Program-made: the position numbers and the translations under genes
Part shown: piece after piece, positions 46,135-57,351 of the stretch
Layout of the letters: each line of letters opens with the position of its first letter
How positions within the stretch are numbered: the first letter of the stretch is position 1
Notes under the pieces: model-generated
The model's database searches: none
What the model was told of the DNA's origin: nothing
What the model saw: only the letters and a program-made list of their open reading frames with translations
Assembly (NCBI RefSeq): GCF_009017415.1
Contig: NC_092407.1
Coordinates: forward strand, 2,666,001 to 2,730,000
Source: Aspergillus flavus
Lineage: Eukaryota; Ascomycota; Eurotiomycetes; Eurotiales; Aspergillaceae
Direction of reading: 5' to 3'
Length of the DNA stretch: 64,000 bases

Positions 46135-46207
46135 AGGCCACCCTTGCCGATAGCCTATTGGCAATAGGCTATGTAAAAAAAATTAATCATCAAAGAAAGG
46201 GTGACCT
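46135..46207. mobile_element. 73-bp foldback element
   Basis: Ends AGGCCACCCTT (46135-46145) and AAGGGTGACCT (46197-46207) are inverted repeats with one mismatch, and the interior holds a second hairpin TAGCCTATT/AATAGGCTA. No clear target duplication, so mobility is only suggested. Confidence 0.4.
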
Positions 46208-46264
46208 AGTCCAGAAAAAGAGTCGTTCTCATTACGACACTCGTAGTATGGAAGTACAGACATA

Positions 46265-46551
46265 CAGTGGGATGCAAAAAGTTTTGAAACTATCCATTTA
46301 TTTCCTGGTCTAACCGCCTTCTTAATTTTATTATTTTGCGCGGCAGAAACTTCGCAAAAACCATACCTGGGCCTGAATACTTAGTTTACAGATCACCTAA
46401 CTTAGTAACTGGCATCTATCTCCTTCCTAGGGGCTATATTTCAATGTGTAGATAGACGTGTGTAGGTTCAAATGTTGAATTTGGTAAGGTTAGTATATGG
46501 CGGTATGTAGGGCGGTCAAGCGGATGGTTTCAAACTTTTTGCATCCCACTG
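46265..46551. mobile_element. Tc1/mariner-type MITE, 287 bp
   Basis: About 30-bp inverted ends starting CAGTGGGATGCAAAAAGTTT, with one indel between ends, flanked by TA on both sides (46263-46264 and 46552-46553). No coding capacity. CAGTGGG ends plus TA duplication are characteristic of Tc1/mariner elements. Ends are nearly perfect, suggesting recent insertion. Confidence 0.88.
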
Positions 46552-47344
46552 TACTAGGATAGAATCATGATGGTGTATGTATAGTACAATACATACCGTT
46601 CCCGGATGCGAAACCACCTACTACTTGGGGTACTCCGTACCTAACAGGCATCATACCTATTCAGTAGTCATCTAATATTTCCATAAAGTGATACCGATGT
46701 CAAGCCGAGGTGGGCAATACTTTTATGGCAGAGCAAAAATAAATCACCATCCCATAATGCTACTTTACTTGACACACTCTTTGCTCGGAGTAACACCATG
46801 GAAGAGTGACACCATAAAAGTACTACGCGGCAATTGAGCTGGCTGGTGCTTGGTTTAAAGCATGGAATTGCAGTCAAGAATGTCGAAGGGAAAGATTCCC
46901 ATAAAAAGTACCATGGGCACTGCAGTATACTGTGTTGATGTACTTGGTTGTGGAATGGTTTTAGCTTGGTTCGGGCGCCACTGTCAAATGCAGCAAGAAC
47001 AGTCTCCTTCAAACCCTCGTTCATGACAACTATAACCTTGCAGTGAGAATGAAAATTGAAAGATGTGTAGCTTCGGAGTAAACACATAAGCAGAGAGGTT
47101 TCAAACAGTGAAGACGAAAAGAGGAGGGTTGGTTGCAGACTTGCTATGTACGTCGAGGAGACGTCACTCTGACGAAGGTGTTAGCATGACGATATAGTAG
47201 TTTCGGGGATATTTATGCTGCATAGTAGCCACAGATATACTCAATTATAGACTTGGGTCACTCTAAACGTCGTTAGTTAGCAAGCTCTCCTTCTGTACCT
47301 TCGCGCCTTACTTAACCAGCTACTGCCAAGTAACAACCTAAATC

Positions 47345-48441
47345 ATGCAAGATTACACAGAAAGAGCCGCTCGCGGTACTGAATCCCAGTTTCAAACAGG
47401 TAGGTCTGTTCTTCGCACAGTATATCGGACTAGATACTCATCGATTATCCCAGGCCATCAAATTCCCGTTCAACATCAGAAGAAACCCGGGCTACAAGAA
47501 GAGCTGGAGGACCCAAAGCCAGTATCAACCTACATACCGACCGAAGAAGGCGGTTATACGACATATAAGGCAGCGGGAAAGCTTGTTGGGAAAAGAGCCA
47601 TCATCACAGGTGGTGACTCTGGCATCGGCCGCGCCGTTGCCTTATTGTTTGCAATGGAAGGAGCATCTAGCTTGATCGTCTACTTGCCCGAAGAAGAAAA
47701 AGACGCACAAGAGACAAAAAGAAGGGTCCAAGGCACAGGACATGACTGTCACTGCTTGGCTGTGGATGTGCGCAAGAAGGAGAATTGTCGAAAAGTGGTT
47801 GATACCGCCGTGCAATGTATGGGTGGCATAGACATCCTGGTGAATAATGCGGGATTCCAGAACATGATTGGGGACATTAGTGGCCTTGAAGAGTGAGTGG
47901 AAAGCTCCCTTTCGCTGCACCCGATGTTAAAACCATCAGGACTGATATATAACCAATAGGGATCAATGGGAGCGTACATTCGATACCAACATCCATCCAT
48001 TCTTCTATCTTTCGAAGTACGCGCTTCCGCACATGAAGAGTGGCTCAACTATAATAAACTGTGGGTCTGTCAATGCATACATCGGTCGACCTGACCTCCT
48101 TGACTACACTGCAACCAAGGGTGCAATCGTTGCATTCACCAGGGGCTTGTCTAATCAACAAGTTGGAAGAGGTATACGGGTGAATTGTGTTTGTCCTGGC
48201 CCAAGTAAGCTCAACCCCATCTAACAATTGCACGACAACTGACCGCTACCTAGTTTGGACACCTCTGATCCCATCAACTATGACTAGCTCTGCAATGGAC
48301 CAATTCAGCAGTGTGCCAATGGGCCGTCCGGGACAACCCAGTGAAGTGGCGACTTGTTTCGTCTTCCTAGCAAGCCAAGACAGCAGCTATATCTCGGGAC
48401 AATCATTGCATCCCAATGGAGGTGTTGTTGTTAATGGGTAG
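47345..48441 (+). CDS. Short-chain dehydrogenase/reductase (general-stress SDR type)
   Basis: Four exons: 47345-47399, 47454-47892, 47960-48204 and 48254-48441, total 308 residues; introns of 49-67 nt, all GT-AG and in frame. Cofactor motif TGGDSGIGRA near residue 85, structural NNAG near 155, catalytic Ser in CGSVNAY and YTATKGA with the Tyr-x-x-x-Lys pair. The C-terminal QDSSYISGQSLHPNGGVVVN is typical of the SDR subgroup related to bacterial YhdF/YdaD general-stress enzymes. That subgroup also has the long N-terminal extension with Q-x-P-G-x-x-x-x-x-x-P-KP seen here (KKPGLQEELEDPKP). Substrate unknown; NADP(H) use is likely but not proven. Confidence 0.9.
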
Positions 48442-48752
48442 CCAGGTAAGGGCGCTTGGCTGAGGGGTTAGCCCTCGATACGAAGCAGTCTCCTTTCAGC
48501 TTTAGCTGGCCTTCGGCTGTTTAAGATATAAGACAGGTTCACCCACTCATCTATGTAGTTAAACGGTACCTCCATAACATACCATAATATGACATAAGCA
48601 GTAAAAGAGCTTTAGCTAGTAAAGCAATAGTCTCAAGATATGAATAGTAACTAGCCTGCCTTATTGACTAACATAGAAAATGACTTTAATTTTACATCTA
48701 CCTAAATTGAGCCCTTGGGATCGAATAGGACGATAAAACATATACCAAAGAC

Positions 48753-49612
48753 CTAGCGCCTGTACCACATGCGTGTGATTCTGGTGTGCCTCATTTTCTT
48801 CTGGAGTTGGAAAATTCCGTACATCAATGCCTCGGAGGTCGGTGGGCCTTCGAATTAGCGGTCAGCAAATATTCACAAATCATGAAGGGAAATCATAGCC
48901 ATGGGTGCAAACGAACATCCAGGAACATATACATCAACAGGGACGATTCTATCGCACCCACGAACAACGGAGTAGCTGTAATGATAGTAGCCACCACCAT
49001 TTGCACAGCTGCCCATGCTAACAACCCAACGTGGGTCGGGCATCTGATCATAAACCTGCCTAAGAGCGGGTGCCATCTTGTTCGTTAACGTGCCAGCGAC
49101 GATCATAACATCTGACTGGCGAGGAGAGGCTCGAAAGATAATCCCTAGGCGGTCTTGATCATATCTCGGGGTAGACAGATGCATCATCTCGACAGCGCAG
49201 CAGGCAAGACCAAAAGTCATAGGCCAAAGAGAGCTCTGACGTGCCCAATTCGCAACTTGGTCCAAGGTAGTCCTAAGAACAACGTTAGGCACGTATAACA
49301 GTTCCAATCCCTTGGGGAGACAAACAGCACATATTGCATCGCACCCTCCTTCTTCTCCTGGCTCGGTAGAGGTACCTCCTTCCGTATCTTTCCAGAAGCA
49401 GTCAGCGGCTGACCCGAATGTCCTTTGTGCTCAAGCGCTGTGGCCGATTGATTGGGGGTAGTTGACAGATGTGCAACTAGTTGGATTCGAGGAATCGATG
49501 AGACCAAGCGTGGTCGTGCTGCCTAACGTGAGCGGAGCTCAAAAGACTCGCGAGCGGAGAATTGCTCACCATGGAGGGCACCCGGAAGGGCGCGCGCTGA
49601 TAAAGGAAGCAT
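48753..49612 (-). CDS. Complex I subunit NDUFS7/PSST (20 kDa, cluster N2 ligand)
   Basis: Four exons, complement of 48753-48847, 48917-49272, 49326-49518 and 49570-49612, total 228 residues. Joins were fixed by frame: [26 protein letters not shown] and VPG(C)|[10 protein letters not shown]. The last intron has a GTTCGT donor and the Cys of VPGCPP is split by it. The Fe-S cluster N2 ligands are visible in [22 protein letters not shown] and VPGCPPTS. The C-terminus ITRMWYRR is family-typical. Complex I in the mitochondrial inner membrane passes electrons from N2 to ubiquinone. Arg-rich presequence present; a longer in-frame start at 49753 exists but is less likely. This gene cannot be seen intact in any single frame. 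Confidence 0.93.
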
Positions 49613-50164
49613 GGCAGCTGTAACTGGGTTCGTTATGAGGTTCCTTGAGAAGATCCTTGGGTTGAGAACCGAAAGATGTTGGAACGACTTCAAATGTCGC
49701 TTGCTGGTGGTAATTATGATACCAGAAGGCAAGCGTTGCGGCTCCGGACTCACGGTTCTGCACTAGTGGTACACTAGCCTTTACTTTACTGTCATAATAC
49801 AAGGAATGTACCAGTAAATAGTGCATTTGCAGGTTATTTCACGTACAGTACTGTAAGAGGTATCAAACTAGGTGTCTATCAGGTAGGTAAGTTAAATTCT
49901 AAACTACATCATTGGGTCATTTTAATACCGTCTTGTACCCATTTTATCTTATCTACACTACATGTTCTACCCCTTACCCACCTATACTACATTTAAGTTG
50001 TATGTAACATGTTCATTCGACCTATATACAGCACTTCTCCACCTCCTTTTACAGGTGAGGAGCCAAATTTACGCAGGTGAAGTTTTCCTAAACTCGAATG
50101 CCTTCAGAAATAAACACAATCCCGTACCGCCGTAGATCATTCTAGATACAGATATATCTCCAGA
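49613..50164. promoter_or_regulatory. Divergent region, NDUFS7 / TRAPPC2L
   Basis: 552 bp between divergent starts. T-rich runs near 49906-49990 and nothing else assignable. Confidence 0.35.
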
Positions 50165-50832
50165 ATGTCAGGACCGAAAATTGCTTGCATCGGTATAATT
50201 GGAAAAGCTGTACGATAACTATGGCTCGTTCAAGATGGCTTGCTAATGCTCTAGAAGGATAACCCTTTGCATATTTCGCTTTTCCCTCCTTATCTGAATT
50301 CTACTGTTGAATTCTCGTTCCTATTGAACTCTTGTCTCGATATCTTTGAGATACGACAGAAGCAAACTTCAGTCGACCAAGACCTAGGCCTCTTGCACGC
50401 CGTGGATGAAAAACTAGCGGCATATGGTTGGCTAACAACTACTGGAGTAAAATTACTGGTCATTATTGATTTGATCGGACAACCAGTTCCAAACAGCATG
50501 GGGAAACAAAAAGGATCTCCGAGGACTGGTTCCAAAGATCCAGACCTGAAACCGGTAAGTCCTGTGTCGGATGGTCTATGTCGAATATTCTTCTCTTGTC
50601 TTCAACACATTAACAGAAGTCCAAATTAACAATGAACTATTAGGTTTTCCGAGCCTTGCAGACAGCTTATATTCGGCTTTTGCAAAACCCGTTCTATTCT
50701 CCGGATGATCATGTCCCTACAATCAAAGCTGCTGCCCCCACATCGAATTCTTTGCAAATCACAGACCATGAATTCATTGCGGAGGTCAGGAATATTGGTG
50801 AAACATGGGTGCTAGATGCGACTATACTTTGA
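50165..50832 (+). CDS. TRAPP complex subunit, TRAPPC2L/Tca17 type
   Basis: Three exons: 50165-50209, 50258-50554 and 50644-50832, total 176 residues. The first codes MSGPKIACIGIIGKA, joined to DNPLHISLFPP; the acceptor CTAGAAG allows two 3' sites three bases apart. Longin-type (sedlin) fold features: CIGIIGKADNPL, SCLDIFEIRQ, DQDLGLLHAVDEKLAAYGWL, KLLVIIDLI and, in the last exon, VFRALQTAYIRLLQNPFYSP. This matches human TRAPPC2L (F...LHNSYTDVMCNPFY). Fungal proteins carry an inserted basic loop, here KQKGSPRTGSKD, and a longer C-terminus. TRAPP is a Rab exchange factor in ER-Golgi traffic; Tca17 helps assembly of TRAPPII. Confidence 0.85.
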
Positions 50833-51228
50833 AACGATCCGGTGGCCCAAGCTTATGGTAGAGACCAACTCCCTAGGTACGTGAAAGGAGTAACTGTGGC
50901 TCATGATCATTTGCGGGTTATAAATATCCAGTAGTGTTTGACATAACCTTTAATAGTCAGTGAGGCAGATTATGTGCCGTTTTTAACTTTATTGGCCTGG
51001 TTTACTTAGTCCACGCTTGTTAATCTTGAAATGGCAAGAAGCGGCAAGGCGTCAATGTCATGTTTGTGGCGGTGACACAGATGAACTTCTGAGACCGCTA
51101 ATTTATGAGACAATTGAAAAGTATTTTATCGCCCTTGCTATGCTATCGCTGCTTGCGTAAGTGCTATCAAGATAATCAATTGACAACATAGAAACCACCG
51201 GTCTAAGCATACCTGTACCTGTGACAGG
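50833..51228. other. Convergent intergenic region
   Basis: 396 bp between the TRAPPC2L and MCT1 stops. No gene or repeat recognised. Confidence 0.4.
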
Positions 51229-52484
51229 TTAATCGCACGAAGCTTCAAATTCAGTCTGTTCGAGACTCCTGACTATATCTTCAAGCTCGCGAGTATCACA
51301 GATTGCCCAAACACCACCTCCTTTAGTCATTACCTTACCGACCTCCTTTCCAACCAGATTCCTGCCGACTTTCCCAGGCCCAATGCCAACCCAACGTTTT
51401 ACACCCCTCTCTTGATCTAAATACCTGATACTGTCCCACCATCGCACAGTATCAACACACTGTTGTGAAAGTAGCCTCCTTAGTTCATCTGCCGAGCGGA
51501 ACGGGAGACCGGAAACATTTGAAACACACGGCATATGTGCTGGGAAGTTGAGTTTGATTTTGTCAAGAGCACGGACCATATATTCTGCCGCAGGCATCAT
51601 TATGGGACTGTGGAATGGGCTTTCACTGTTCAATCTCACTGCACGTGGATCGTGACCTCCAAACTGGCGAAGTTGGATAAGGAGTGTTCTTATCCTTTCA
51701 ATACTTCCGCTCAGCACTATTTGATTTTTAGAGTTGACATTTGCCACCATCACTTTCTCAATAGGCGGCATCCCATAACTTAAATCATCTCTCATACCAT
51801 TTGATGCAAGGCCTAGGAATTCATGGATTGTTGCGAGCAAACCGTTAAGATGATCAGGTTCGCAGACAAGTGCCACCATTCCGTAATCCTCGCCAGATTC
51901 CGTGGAGGCTCTTCGAGTGCATTGGGCCATTATTTCTGCCCGCCGTCGAACTAGTTTAAGAGCGTCGCCGAAATCAATATAGCCCCCAGTAACTAGTGCG
52001 GAGAACTCCCCCAGGCTATGACCAAGGGTGACATCCACACGAGATTTCGTGTCGAAGCCAAACTTTTGTTCTAAGATTCGTAGGATCAATATTGACGTCG
52101 CCATAATAGCAGGTTGAGAATTCTCGGTCTTATTCAGCTCCGAGTTCGGTCCTTCAGAAATAACACGAGAAAGCCGAAACCCCAATACACTATCCATTTC
52201 ATCCAGGAAGCTCCCAGCGATGTCTGGAAAGTTATTGATCCATGAAGACACCATTCCTACGCGCTGTACTCCATGACCTAACAAACCGTTAGCCAAAATG
52301 GCAACCTGTGATAGGAGGCTGGCTGGTTCGGACCCGGAAAGAAAAGAGCTGTGCGTAAAGTAGCCTTTCTGGAAACACTATACCATCTTCTTTGGCATTT
52401 GAGGATGAACAATGACCGGCATGGCACATGATGCAAGGTACTTTTTATATACAAAGTATAATTTGAGCCAGAAGTAAAGAGCAT
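51229..52484 (-). CDS. MCT1: Mitochondrial malonyl-CoA:ACP transacylase
   Basis: Complement of 51229-52277 and 52334-52484, 399 residues. The intron (56 nt) has a weak donor GTCCGA and TTAG acceptor; the join ALFFPG|HGVQRVGM rebuilds the conserved N-terminal FPGQG-type loop, here with His instead of Gln. Catalytic Ser lies in GHSLGE and catalytic His in SESPFHSPIM. VANVNSKNQIVLSG and GIGPGKVGRNL are family blocks. A presequence (SLFILKCQRRWYSVSRKATL) points to the mitochondrial type II fatty acid pathway that makes octanoate for lipoate. The FPGxG Gln usually helps form the oxyanion environment, so a His there deserves a look. First ATG of the open frame is used as start. Confidence 0.9.
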
Positions 52485-52853
52485 CTTAAAAGTTGTTGAG
52501 AAGTGTAACCCTCAGGGGCGTCATGGAAACACTAATAGTATAATATGTAAGCATCGTGATGCATAGGAGAGACCCAGTTAAATAGCTCTCAACTATGTTG
52601 ACCAAGGATATATCTAAGCAACAGCTAGTATCATAACTGTATACCACGTGATCCGTACAGACTGGAAAGCGCTGACCGCCTACATAATCAATCAACAAAT
52701 TATCTCTGCCAATGATACTACCTATCAATACGTGAGATTGAACTTATTTATTTGGTATACCTGTCCTGTTTCGTTAATTCTCGGTTTCTTAATGGCTTAG
52801 ATACAACACAATTTTCTGGGGCTATATTCACCTTGTTCTGAGTAGTTCCGACA
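52485..52853. promoter_or_regulatory. Divergent region, MCT1 / NUP133
   Basis: 369 bp between divergent starts; no motif assigned. Confidence 0.35.
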
Positions 52854-55800
52854 ATGTTCTTGCCAAAAGCCGCGATCTCGTCGGCATCCTCCTTGCGAAA
52901 TCCTCGAAGACGCCAACGTACAAGCTCTGATGAACCCGTCAACCCCCCAAAAGCCAAAAGGCAACGGTCCAGTTTGCGCCATGTTAGTTCAGACATCCCT
53001 TCAGAGGACCCAAGCGAGCTGCACGAACATGGAGGTTCAACAACTACTGCTTCCCAAGACTTTGTGCCCCAAACCGCAGACAATGCTATTTTCCAGGAGA
53101 GCATGCCAATCAGAGGTTCAAAGAAGTCAGAGAGGCGAGGCGAGGCTGATGGGACCATTGTCCTCGTAAGTTGTGTTTGGTTAAACTATGGCTCTCCTAC
53201 ATGAGTTAAAAAGATGAGTCGCTGACGCTATCACACATAGTCCAAAACTGACTTTTACAATGTTGTGCAATTACCGGCCTTGCCAGATCAGATTCGCGGA
53301 CTACAATCAGGCAAGTCTTGCTTATTTTCTCGCCATTGACATTGTTAACACGAACACAGATTCTTATAAATGCTTCTTTGGTGCAGGCAATTGCTACGCC
53401 CTAGCCATGACGAACTCCCATGCAATTATCTGGCCATATTCAATTGCAACTTCCTCACCCTCGCCCGCCGATGTGTTTACTATTTCCATACCCGAACCCT
53501 GCAGGGAGCCAAATGGGCCAGTTCCTCTTGGAATTCTATTATCCAGTGTAACAGCTGGGCTTCCAGGATTGATGATCATCACTCCTGATACAGGAAGGAT
53601 TATATACTGGGAAACTGTCTCATGTGCTGCATCACTGGGCCTGGCCAGGCAGAAGCAGAAGACCATCCAGGGATCTATACCTAATCTACTCTCGGGTGAA
53701 CACATTACAGATCTCGTGAATGGCGAGCCTTCTGGTGTCATCGTCACATTATCGTCTGGGAGGGTTGCTCATATCACCGTTCGGGATCCACAAGGAAAGC
53801 CAACAGTGACTGTCAATTTCCTGCGAAATACGTCTGGGCTTAGTAGGATTGGGTTTTTCGGTGGTATTAGAAACGTCTTGGGTGGAGGCTTTGCAAGGAA
53901 AGACCTAGCTGCCGTCAGAGCTGGTGAATCTCATCAACGTGGACAGCGAGACATTATCATCGCTACGTCAGGCGGGCTCTTTGAAATCTGGGATACACAT
54001 TGGAATAACGGGATTATATTGAAGAGACAGTTTGATATAACAAATGACCTATGCCATCATCTTGGTACGGGAGATTCTAACAGCTCTGATGACTCCAACA
54101 TCGAGATCTTGGACTTCTCACTCATGCCGGCTGAATACAGTGTTCGTGAGCTACAAGCTAGCACGTCGGTACCGTCCTGGCATTTATCGCTCCTTGTAAC
54201 TCAGTCTGAGATGGGCTCGCAAAGCATGTCTCTTGTGCAAGTCAATCTAGCCGAGGAAGTCCATATCTTGTCTACCCATCCTATTGATTTGCATGGGGTC
54301 TCGACGGCTCTTGATTCAAAACCGAGATTGTATCTTCCCAAGCCCGGTGATACGGCATTCGTTTTAATGGGTCACTCTGTTGTACTCTTATCGTTGAGTT
54401 TAGGCAAAGACCAGTCCGCGCAACATCAACAACCACGCGTGTTCCAGGACTCTATCAGCTTCCGTTCAGGAAAGGCCTTTGAAATTCTAGGCAGCGGCGC
54501 TGAGGACAAAAGGGATGAGAACTCGTGTCCCGCATGTCTAATAATGGTCCGTGATTTTGGTATCATCCGCATTACAGCTTTACCGCACCACAACTCGCCC
54601 CCCACCGCTGAATGTGTTCGAATCACTGCTAAACAAAAGATCGAGCAAGCCATATTCTATGGTACCATGCTTGGAAATCCACTGAACTTGAACAACAAGA
54701 GTAGCCTGGATTTCTCTGTCATGGATATCGAGCAAGCCGCGTTGGAAATTTGCAGAGAATTGCTCCAATCTAGGTCAAAGTTTATCCCAACGACAGCAAT
54801 ATCCTTAGAACAGAATCTACGATCGAGAGCGAAAGCTTTGGATGATCTGGCATGCCTTTTGATGCAGCAAAATAAGTTATTGGGTGAACAAATTTGGTGG
54901 GAGTTATTATGGGGCGCGGAGAAACTTGCGGCTCAGAGGGCTATGTGGAAGATAGAAGAAGGCTCTAGGAAATTAAAGGGCAAGGGATCGACCTTTCTTA
55001 CCCACGTTATCAATTCGATGAGTGACAAATTTAAAACACGAGTCGAGAAGCAAGACGGCGAAGTTGATCCCGTCCGCAATTGGTTTCTCCATGATACATT
55101 CCAGATGGAGCATGTTGTTCCATGGATTTTCAATGCCATTAAGCCAAAGAAAGGGCACTCGTCCAGACAGGGACGAAAGATGTCAGAACAAATACTGGAA
55201 GCAAGTGAGCTTTCTTTGGCAGTCTTGGAGACCGCATTCAGATTCCGTGATGAGCACGCTAGTCGGTATGGTATTCGTGACGGATATCTCGAAGACGGCG
55301 TACTGGTCACCGGCTTTAAAGGTCTACCGGAATTCTGGACGTCTCAAAATTTTAGTTACGTTGAAACGGGCCATTTGTTGGATCTAGAACTCGATAGTTG
55401 CAGGGCTTGGATTCAACAAGCAACGTCTGTCACCGAAGCCCCTGAGAGCCTAACAGTGAAAAGAATTGCGGGCAACAGTGCCAGACAACTCTGTGTCCTA
55501 GGCCAAATGCATTATGAGCGAGTCCGGTGGCTTTCTGCCCAGGAGGACCCAAAACTGGTCGATGAGGGCATCGCTACTGAGCAGGCCCATGTTAAACAAC
55601 GCAAATGGCGACTCTTCAAACTTGCAGGTATTGGAAGATTAGACGATGCCATTACGTTGGCGGAAAAATTTCGAGATATGAGTGCATTAGTAGAACTAAT
55701 CATTGAACTTCAAGATCAAACAAAGGGCGAGATTCTCCCAAGCTCCCGAAACGATGCGTCAGATACTATCAGCTGTGAATCTGATCATCTCAACAAAAAA

Positions 55801-57057
55801 ATATCTCTTTATTTTGAGAAATTCGGTGAATCATGGGCAAATGCATTCTTTTCCCGGCAGATATCGATGCGTCAGTCGGGAATACTGTTCGCCATGAAGA
55901 AATTCCAACCTTTTATCACTCAGTTCTTGCGCAAGGATGCAGCCTATTCGCGGCTGGGTTGGATTAATGATGTGATTGGTGAAAATGACTACAACGCCGC
56001 CGCTCAGTCGCTAGAGAAACTCGCAATAGAGGGGGAATCCGATTTATGGAGTCATCGTGTCGAACTTTCCCTAGCGAAGCTTGCCAAACTAGCAACATTG
56101 GAGGAGACCAACATACCGAGCCATTCAGGTTTCCACAACGATATACGGCATCTGGAAGATCTCTCTGAAATAGACGCCGTCCAAGAACTCATTTACGCCT
56201 ATATTTCCCCGGCGTTGCAGGGTGCAATTGATCAAAGAGCTGAGGTTGACCTAGCCATTGACCACTTTGGAAAAAACATTGCTGGAGATAGGCCTTCTCT
56301 ACATGAACTACTTAGTGAAACCCTCACCAAAGTTGTCACCAGGCAAATCATTGATATTCACCAATTGGTCGATATATTGACATTGATAGATTCCGACAAA
56401 GCATCAGAATATGGCCAATCAGAATTATCCGGGAAAGAGTTCTACCTTGCCTTGCGTGTCATTCGTCTTGGAATTTATGCTCAGCAAGATTCACTCAACT
56501 ATATCACTATGCAGAAGCTAGTGTGGCGACGGTGTATGATAAAAGACAATTGGGTGGCTACAGGAAGGGCGGCCGAGAGCATGGACAATGGAAGCGAGCC
56601 CTTTATTTACGACACGGCCCTTTTCCGCACTATGGGTTTATGTCTTAGAGACAGTAAGTACCCGCTTTAAGGACACTTGTGGTCGCTGAATGAACTAACA
56701 CCACTAGCAGGATACGACGAAGACGCTAGCTACGCATCCCTATACATTCCAAGTTCTCCACAAGATGTGTTTCTAAACAGATCGGACTCTGAACTTCTCT
56801 CGACACGCTATCGTCTGGAGCAACGGACACGAATCATACATGATCTTGAGAGGGAGAATGAAATCCTACATGAAAATGTGGAAAAAGGAAGGCTTGATTT
56901 TTGGTTCAAGAATCTTCTCACCTCTGCAGAAGAGTCTGCATCCATCCCAATCCCTCCGACTTTTACTTCAGAAGAATCCAACAACAACAACCAGCAAGTG
57001 AAGCGGTCCCCGCAGCCAAGGGAAGGGTCTAGTAAGGCGCGGCTAAGTTGGCTTTGA
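52854..57057 (+). CDS. NUP133: Nucleoporin NUP133
   Basis: Four exons: 52854-53165, 53241-53310, 53360-56653 and 56711-57057, total 1340 residues. The second intron is GC-AG (donor GCAAGT, branch GTTAAC), which joins IRGLQS|DSYKCFFGAGNCY; the third intron ends in a tandem TAGCAG acceptor, so Thr-Gly or Arg may follow Asp. The N-terminal ~100 residues are basic and Ser-rich (PPKAKRQRSSLR). A beta-propeller region with NSHAIIWPY and YWETVSC follows at about 110-480, then a long helical stack to the end, as in Nup133/Nup155. The C-terminus has a coiled-coil-like stretch (RTRIIHDLERENEILHENVE). NUP133 is part of the Y-shaped outer ring of the nuclear pore. Length is normal. Confidence 0.88.
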
Positions 57058-57351
57058 CCTCTGATTGGCTCCACTACCTAGGCTCACAGGTTGCACGATG
57101 CTAAGCAAACTAGACTGTTGTGTCTTACGGTTATTGTATGTAATTTGACCGAGTACAGTGGCAGAATTTGGTTATCACGGCCCTTGTATGTCTGCTAATT
57201 TAATCATCCATCACATACTAAGATAAGACAATCTGAATACATTATCTGCTCTCGTTGACAACGAGTTTGAAATCTCCCACGCACTATCAGGCTTCGATGA
57301 AAATAGTTACAGCAGTCCCAGCGCTCATATGGGACACAGTCCATGACCCTG
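57058..57351. other. Convergent intergenic region
   Basis: About 290 bp between NUP133 and the unresolved minus-strand gene; nothing recognised. Confidence 0.4.

Larger units (their letters stand above)
45516..47344. other. 1.8-kb intergenic region with small repeat elements
   Basis: Between MPP10 and the SDR gene. Contains hairpin 46043-46063, foldback 46135-46207, Tc1-type MITE 46265-46551 and octamer TACTCCGT at 46631. The minus-strand 139-codon frame 46668-47087 has no recognisable motif and is not called a gene. Confidence 0.55.

Noticed and set aside
46668..47087. 139-codon minus-strand open frame
   Set aside because: No motif, no splice partners and atypical composition; lies in repeat-bearing intergenic DNA.
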